Assembly (NCBI GenBank): GCA_019351895.1
Contig: JABBOH010000027.1
Coordinates: 1 to 63,552 of the forward strand
Direction of reading: 5' to 3'
DNA: 63,552 bases
Source of the DNA: Pseudomonadota bacterium
Lineage (GTDB): Bacteria > Pseudomonadota > Alphaproteobacteria > Acetobacterales > Acetobacteraceae
Position numbers and translations under genes: made by a program. This document shows positions 57,741-63,552 of this stretch, one piece after another (positions within the stretch are counted from its first letter, which is position 1; each line of letters opens with the position of its first letter). The notes under the pieces are model-generated. The model saw only the letters and a program-made list of their open reading frames with translations, made no database searches and had not been told where the DNA came from.

Positions 57741-58424
57741 TCAGGCTGCCGTGGAGATGTGGCGGAACATGTTCCGGCGGGCTTCCTCGTCGAACTCGGT
57801 CTTGAAGTTGTGGCGGTCCTTGAGGGCGTTCGCCCGCTCGGCCGCCGGGCGCGCGCTGATCTCGTCGAACCAGCGCTTGAGGTTGGGGAGCGTCTCCCAG
57901 GCGTCGTCGCCGATCACGAAGGGCACCATGCGGGACCAGCCCCAGAGCGCCATGTCGACGATCGTGTAGGTGTCGCCCAGCATGTAGCGGTGCTCGCCCA
58001 GGCGGGCGTCGGCAATGCCGTAATGGCGCTTGGCCTCGAACAGGTAGCGGCCGACGGCATAATCCTTGGGCTCCGGCGCGAAGTGCCGGAAATGCACCGA
58101 CTGGCCCGAATAGGGTCCGATGCCCGTCGCGACGAACATCAGCCAGGACAGCAGCTCGCCCCGCTTGGCCGGCGTGTTTTCGGGCAGGAAGCGGCCGGTC
58201 TTTTCGGCGAGGTAGAGCAGGATGGCGTTGCTGTCGAAGACGGTCGCCTCGCCGTCCTGGATCACGGGGACCTTGTTGTTCGGGTTGAGCTTGCTGAACT
58301 CCGGGCCGAACTGGTCGCCCTTCCGGGTGTCTACGGGGATTGCCTCATAGGGCAGACCGGTCTCCTCCAGGAACAGCGCGACCTTCATCGGGTTCGGGGC
58401 GAGGCTGTAGTAGAACTTGATCAT
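57741..58424 (-). CDS. Glutathione S-transferase
   Basis: 227 residues. Thioredoxin-like N-terminal domain (MIKFYYSLAPNPMKVALFLEE, with NNKVPVIQDGEATVFDSNAI binding glutathione), then an all-helical domain including YTIVDMALWGW. YfcG/YghU-like bacterial class is likely. It conjugates or reduces with glutathione. Located directly upstream of the gamma-glutamyltransferase that degrades glutathione conjugates. Confidence 0.93.
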   Translation of the reverse strand: MIKFYYSLAPNPMKVALFLEETGLPYEAIPVDTRKGDQFGPEFSKLNPNNKVPVIQDGEATVFDSNAILLYLAEKTGRFLPENTPAKRGELLSWLMFVATGIGPYSGQSVHFRHFAPEPKDYAVGRYLFEAKRHYGIADARLGEHRYMLGDTYTIVDMALWGWSRMVPFVIGDDAWETLPNLKRWFDEISARPAAERANALKDRHNFKTEFDEEARRNMFRHISTAA

Positions 58425-58682
58425 CGGACGTCCCTCTCATCTGCCGGCCTATGCCGGAACGGCGCGCCCTTTGGCTGCCTGTGCCGGGATGGCGCACCTC
58501 TCGCTGCCAGACTTCCGCTGCGCCGTGAAGGGGGCGAGCCGTCCTGCGGCCGCTGAGCCCCCCGCCCGTCAGGCCTCGGCCAACCACATTCCGCTGCCGC
58601 ATCGTCGAAAACTCCCCTCGGAGGCGCGGGATGTAAAAAGCGTGGCCAAGCCTAAGTTCTGGAAAACACCAAGGTTCACGGC

Positions 58683-60716
58683 ATGACGCGACGCAGGGCG
58701 ACCAGAATTGGGCTGTTCATCGGCATCCCGGTGCTCGCCATCGTCCTCCTGATCGTGTTCTGGAACTGGGACTGGTTCATCCCCTTCGTCGATGCGCGAG
58801 CCTCTGCGCAACTCGGGCGCCGCGTCACCATCGCCCATCTGCATGTCCGCCTCGGCCGCACGACACGCATCGTCGCCGACGACGTAGTCGTCAACAATCC
58901 GAAGGACTTCCCGTCGGACGTGCCGCCCCTGGCCCGCATCGCCCATCTCGGGATCGATGTCGACATCATGGAGTACATCCACCACAGTCTCATCTCGATC
59001 CCGCGCATCGACGTGAACCATCCCGTGCTGGAGGTCCGCGCGCTGCCTGACGGGAAGAACAACTACACGCTGCAGCTCAAGAAATCGCCGGCGCTGAAGC
59101 CCGGTCAGAAGCCGTCGCCCAACCCCAAGATCGGTGACCTGACGATCGAGGACGGCCAGCTGCACGCCGCGATCCCCAAGCTGCGCGCCGAGTTCAAGGC
59201 GACCATCGCGACCCACGCGGCCGAGGGCGTGGTGGCCTCGAACGGCCAGAGCAGCGAGATTACGGCGAAGGCGGACGGCACCTATGCGGGTCAGCCGATA
59301 ACGGCGAACCTCATCGCCGGGGCGCTCCTGTCGGTCACGAACAAGACGAAGCCGTTCCCGATCGACCTCCGCATCGCCAATGGCGACACGCATGTGTCGT
59401 TGACGGGCACTGTGCAGGACCCGCTCGCCTTCGCGGGCACGAACCTCGACCTCGTCCTTTCGGGGTCGAACATGGACAAGCTCTATCCGCTGACGGGCAT
59501 CCCGATCCCGAGCACGCCCGCCTACAAGATCAGCGGCAAGCTCAACTACGTGACCGCGACGAAGCGCATCCATTTCGACGACTTCCGCGGCGTGGTCGGC
59601 AACAGCGACATCGAGGGCACGATCACCGAGCAGCCCGAGGGCCGCAAGCCCGACGTGACCATGAACCTCGCCTCGACGCGGGTCGATCTCGCCGATCTCG
59701 GCGGCTTCATCGGCACCAAGCCGGGGCGGGCGACGACCCGCACCTCCACCCCCGCGCAGCGCGCCTCAGTCGAACGCTCGGAGGCCCAGACGAAAAGCCT
59801 GCTGCCGACGACGCCGATCAGCCTGCCCAAGCTCAACGCCGCGAACATCCATCTGCATTACGACGGGCATCACATCGAGGGCCGGAACATTCCGCTCGAC
59901 AGTCTGATCGTGACCGCCGACATCGTGAACGGCGCGGTCAACATCCACCCGCTGATCTTCACGATCGGCACCGGGCGGGTCCGGAGCGACATCGACCTCA
60001 CGCCCGAGGCCGACAAGCGCGTCCAGCTGAAAGCCAAGGTTCATTTCGATCACGTCGATGTGACCCGGCTGATGCAGGCGACGCACGCCTTCGGCGGCGC
60101 GGGCACCATCGGCGGCCTCGCCACGATCGATTCCACCGGCAACTCGGTGGCGACCTTCCTCGGCAATGGAGACGGCGGCCTCGATGTCTATATGTCCGGC
60201 GGCAATCTGAGCGCCCTGCTGATCGATCTGTCCGGGCTGGAACTCGGCAAGGCGGTGCTGTCGGCCCTCGGCGTGCCGCAGCGCACGCCGGTCGAATGCC
60301 TGATCGGCGACTTCGTCCTCAAGAACGGCATCGTCGATACGCGCGCGCTGATGGTCGACACCGGCGAAGCCCTGATCGGCGGCAAGGGCCAGATCGACCT
60401 CAAGCGGCAGACGATCGACTTCCAGGCGGAATCCCGTTCCAAGAACTTCAGCATCGGCAACCTGCCGGCGCCGATCAAGGTGACCGGCACGCTCAAGCAC
60501 CCCAGCATCGGCGTCGGCGTGAAGGAACTGGCGGCGCGCGGCGGTCTGGCCGCGGCGCTGGGCTTCCTGGCAGCGCCGCTGGCCGTCCTCCCGACCATCG
60601 AATTCGGCGTCAAGGACCCCCACGCCTGCGGCGATCTGGTCGCCCAGGTGAAGCGGCAGGTGCACACCGGAACGCCGGGCCGCCCGGTCAGCGGCGTGCC
60701 CAAGGCCGCGAAATAG
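58683..60716 (+). CDS. AsmA-family envelope protein
   Basis: 677 residues. One N-terminal membrane segment (IGLFIGIPVLAIVLLIVFW) then a long periplasmic region with repeated beta-strand patterns, e.g. RIDVNHPVLEVRALPDGKNN, TLDLVLSGS-like (NLDLVLSGSNM), IEGTITEQPEGRKPDV and C-terminal SKNFSIGNLPAPIKVTGTLKH (split as NLPAPIKVTGTLKHPSIG). This matches AsmA/YhdP-type proteins that form a groove carrying phospholipids to the outer membrane. An isolated gene, divergent from the GST operon. Confidence 0.88.
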   Translation: MTRRRATRIGLFIGIPVLAIVLLIVFWNWDWFIPFVDARASAQLGRRVTIAHLHVRLGRTTRIVADDVVVNNPKDFPSDVPPLARIAHLGIDVDIMEYIHHSLISIPRIDVNHPVLEVRALPDGKNNYTLQLKKSPALKPGQKPSPNPKIGDLTIEDGQLHAAIPKLRAEFKATIATHAAEGVVASNGQSSEITAKADGTYAGQPITANLIAGALLSVTNKTKPFPIDLRIANGDTHVSLTGTVQDPLAFAGTNLDLVLSGSNMDKLYPLTGIPIPSTPAYKISGKLNYVTATKRIHFDDFRGVVGNSDIEGTITEQPEGRKPDVTMNLASTRVDLADLGGFIGTKPGRATTRTSTPAQRASVERSEAQTKSLLPTTPISLPKLNAANIHLHYDGHHIEGRNIPLDSLIVTADIVNGAVNIHPLIFTIGTGRVRSDIDLTPEADKRVQLKAKVHFDHVDVTRLMQATHAFGGAGTIGGLATIDSTGNSVATFLGNGDGGLDVYMSGGNLSALLIDLSGLELGKAVLSALGVPQRTPVECLIGDFVLKNGIVDTRALMVDTGEALIGGKGQIDLKRQTIDFQAESRSKNFSIGNLPAPIKVTGTLKHPSIGVGVKELAARGGLAAALGFLAAPLAVLPTIEFGVKDPHACGDLVAQVKRQVHTGTPGRPVSGVPKAAK

Positions 60717-60776
60717 ACGCCGCGCGAATGGCCGGCCGCTATTGACGCCCGCGCCCGAACGTCCAAGCCTTCTCCC

Positions 60777-61820
60777 ATGAACGCTCCCGCAAACGCTCCC
60801 CTCATGACCGACAGCCAGCGGCTGCACGACGCGCTGCTGACCATCGACAGCCATATCGACATTCCCTGGCCGCCGGGGCCGAGCCCTTTCGAGGATGGAC
60901 CCCGCCGCGTCGACCTGCCCAAGATGCGGCGCGGCGGGGTCGGCGCCGGCTGCTTCGCGGCCTATATCCCGCAGGGCAAGCGGGACGCGGCGGGCTTCGC
61001 ATCGGCCTATGAGCGGGCGACCGCCATGCTGCATGCGATCCGCGCCATGGCCGCGCCCGCGCCGGACGGCACCGCCGGCCACCTCGCCACCAGCGTCGCG
61101 GAGGTTGAGGCGGCGCGCCTGGCCGGCGGCCCCGCCATCATCCCCGCGGTCGAGAATGGGCACGCGATGGGCGAGACGCTCGACCACCTCGACGCTTTCC
61201 GCGCGCTCGGCGCCCGCTACATGACGCTGACCCATAACGGTCACAATGCGCTGGCGGATAGCTCGGTGCCGCGCCGCGACCTCGGCGACGGGCCGGACCT
61301 GCACGGTGGACTTTCCGATCTCGGCCGGGCGGCGATCGGGCGGATGAACGCGCTCGGCATGATGGTCGACATCTCGCACGTCTCCAAGGCCGCCATGCTC
61401 CAGGCGATAGACGTCTCGCGCACGCCGCTCATCGCGACCCACTCATCGGTCCGCGCGCTATGCGATCATCCGCGCAACCTCGACGACGCGCAGCTCGACG
61501 CTTTGGCCAGCAGCGGCGGCGTGGTGCAGGTGACGCTTGTGTCCTTCTTCCTGAAGCTCGGGAAGAAGGAAACCGAGGTCACGATTGCCGATTTTGTCGA
61601 TCACATCGACTACGCCGTGCAGCGCATGGGGATTGCACATGTCGGCATCGGCTCCGACTTCGACGGCGGCGGTGGCGTGGTGGGCTGGCGTGACGCGGGG
61701 GAGAGCGCCAACGTGACGGCGGAACTCATGCGACGAGGCTACGACCGGGTCGCGATCGCGGCGCTTTGGGGCGGCAATTTTCTCCGTGTGATGCGCATGG
61801 CCGAGGAGGCTGCAGGATGA
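60777..61820 (+). CDS. M19-family membrane (renal-type) dipeptidase
   Basis: 347 residues. Binuclear zinc ligands: TIDSHIDIPW (H,D), IPAVENGHAMG (bridging Glu), VDISHVSKAAM (H), IATHSSVRAL (H), and GIGSDFDGGGG (catalytic Asp). Hydrolyses dipeptides such as Cys-Gly and D-amino dipeptides. Lacks a signal peptide from this start, suggesting a cytoplasmic enzyme. Its stop overlaps the aldo/keto reductase start (ATGA). Nearby Ggt and GST suggest a glutathione-breakdown neighbourhood. Confidence 0.93.
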   Translation: MNAPANAPLMTDSQRLHDALLTIDSHIDIPWPPGPSPFEDGPRRVDLPKMRRGGVGAGCFAAYIPQGKRDAAGFASAYERATAMLHAIRAMAAPAPDGTAGHLATSVAEVEAARLAGGPAIIPAVENGHAMGETLDHLDAFRALGARYMTLTHNGHNALADSSVPRRDLGDGPDLHGGLSDLGRAAIGRMNALGMMVDISHVSKAAMLQAIDVSRTPLIATHSSVRALCDHPRNLDDAQLDALASSGGVVQVTLVSFFLKLGKKETEVTIADFVDHIDYAVQRMGIAHVGIGSDFDGGGGVVGWRDAGESANVTAELMRRGYDRVAIAALWGGNFLRVMRMAEEAAG

Positions 61821-62644
61821 GAAGCACGCAACTGCCCGATGGGCGCGCGATGCCGGTGATGGGGCTCGGCACCTGGAAGATGGGCGAGAACCGGGACCGG
61901 ACCACCGAGGAGGTGCGGGTCGTGCAGCGCGCGCTCGATCTCGGCATCACGATGCTCGACACCGCCGAAATCTACGCCAATGGCGGGTCGGAACGGGTCG
62001 TGGGCGAAGCCATCCGCGGCCGCCGCGATCGCGTGTTCCTCGTCACCAAGGTGGCGCCGAGCAATGCCTCGCGCCGGGGTACCATCCGGGCCTGCGAGGG
62101 TAGCCTCTCCCGCCTCGGCACGGACGTGATCGATCTCTATCTGCTGCATTGGATCGGCGGCACGCCCGTCGCCGAGACGATCGAGGCCTTCGAGACGCTG
62201 AAGTCCGAGGGCAAGATCAGGGCCTGGGGCGTCTCCAACTTCGATACCGACGACATGGAGGCGATGCCTGAGGGGGCGATGTGCTGCGCCAATCAGGTGC
62301 TCTACAACGCGCAGACGCGCGGCATCGAATTCAGCCTGCTCCCCTGGTGCGAAGCGCATGGCATCCCCATCATGGCATATACGCCGCTCGGCCAATCCGG
62401 GCGGGTTCTCAAGAACGACACCATCGCAGCGGTTGCCCGCCGCCACGGCGCGACACCCGCGCAGGTGGCCCTCGCCTGGACCATCCGCCATCCGGGCGTC
62501 GTCACCATCCCGAAAACGGCGACGCTCGCCCGGGTCGAGGAAAACCTCGGCGCGGCGGCGCTGTCGCTGACCGATGACGACCTCCGGGAGATCGACAAGG
62601 CCTTCCCGCCGCCCCGCACCAAGCGCGGGCTGGAGATGATTTAA
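61817..62644 (+). CDS. Aldo/keto reductase (YeaE-like)
   Basis: 275 residues from ATG 61817, overlapping the dipeptidase stop by 4 bp, with GCAGGA upstream. AKR tetrad: Asp/Tyr in MLDTAEIYANGG, Lys in FLVTKVAPSN, His in YLLHWIGG. Cofactor end VTIPKTATLARVEENLGA. It reduces aldehydes (for example methylglyoxal) with NADPH. Another AKR follows at 62657. Confidence 0.93.
   Translation: MRSTQLPDGRAMPVMGLGTWKMGENRDRTTEEVRVVQRALDLGITMLDTAEIYANGGSERVVGEAIRGRRDRVFLVTKVAPSNASRRGTIRACEGSLSRLGTDVIDLYLLHWIGGTPVAETIEAFETLKSEGKIRAWGVSNFDTDDMEAMPEGAMCCANQVLYNAQTRGIEFSLLPWCEAHGIPIMAYTPLGQSGRVLKNDTIAAVARRHGATPAQVALAWTIRHPGVVTIPKTATLARVEENLGAAALSLTDDDLREIDKAFPPPRTKRGLEMI

Positions 62645-63552
<908 letters not shown>

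Overview
The window is GC-rich, densely packed DNA from an alphaproteobacterium. The evidence is a NodT-type outer-membrane lipoprotein, Hfq followed directly by HflX, a NodS-like methyltransferase, a DUF3363-type relaxase, and the Lhr/Lig/Exo/Pe repair set. Hfq and the polysaccharide genes look closest to Rhodospirillales (Acetobacteraceae-like) or sphingomonad relatives, but the family cannot be fixed by eye.

Positions 1-6594 are the right end of an integrative mobile element lodged in the 3' end of a tRNA-Ser(UGA) gene. It holds the tail of a relaxase, a TacA/TacT-type and a Phd/PIN-type toxin-antitoxin pair (each behind its own inverted repeat), and a serine recombinase broken by one frameshift. 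It also carries a nested insertion: an IS30-family element (1622-3077) sits inside orfB of an IS3-family element (1283-4057), which itself interrupts a small gene. Target duplications are visible at both levels (TTG, CCT).

From 6595 on the DNA looks chromosomal. 6763-11036: exported protein, M20 dipeptidase, and a TetR regulator divergent from an orphan NodT channel, with a clear promoter and palindromic operator. 11194-13020: soluble PAS chemoreceptor. 13051-18928: exopolysaccharide genes (Wza-like, tyrosine kinase/co-polymerase, acyltransferase, outer-membrane barrel, WecG/TagA glycosyltransferase); both divergent spacers share an 11-bp motif. 19034-21428: hfq-hflX-inositol phosphatase, overlapping. 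22725-27847: a spuA/spuB/spuC-like polyamine catabolism set with a GntR regulator, matching palindromes and a LysE exporter. 27865-35690: oxidoreductases, an orphan MsmK-type ATPase, valS and small envelope genes. 35687-44418: the four ligase-associated DNA repair genes, split into two divergent halves around three other genes. 44509-47326: cytochrome c, lytic transglycosylase, RES/Xre toxin-antitoxin and an aldo/keto reductase. 47495-53291: an O-acyltransferase, then an overlapping four-gene operon (GT2, acyl-CoA-dehydrogenase-fold flavoprotein, PIG-L deacetylase, NodS-like methyltransferase) and an S49 peptidase. 53301-63552: MscS-type channel, gamma-glutamyltransferase with GST, AsmA protein, M19 dipeptidase and two aldo/keto reductases, the last cut by the window edge.

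The most promising uncharacterised system is the operon at 48813-52432. Its enzyme set resembles rhizobial Nod-factor chemistry (chain synthesis, N-deacetylation, N-methylation). In addition, its flavoprotein seems to lack the acyl-CoA dehydrogenase catalytic Glu, so it may be an amine or amino-sugar oxygenase. No other large unexplained region was found; every gap without a gene is under about 300 bp.
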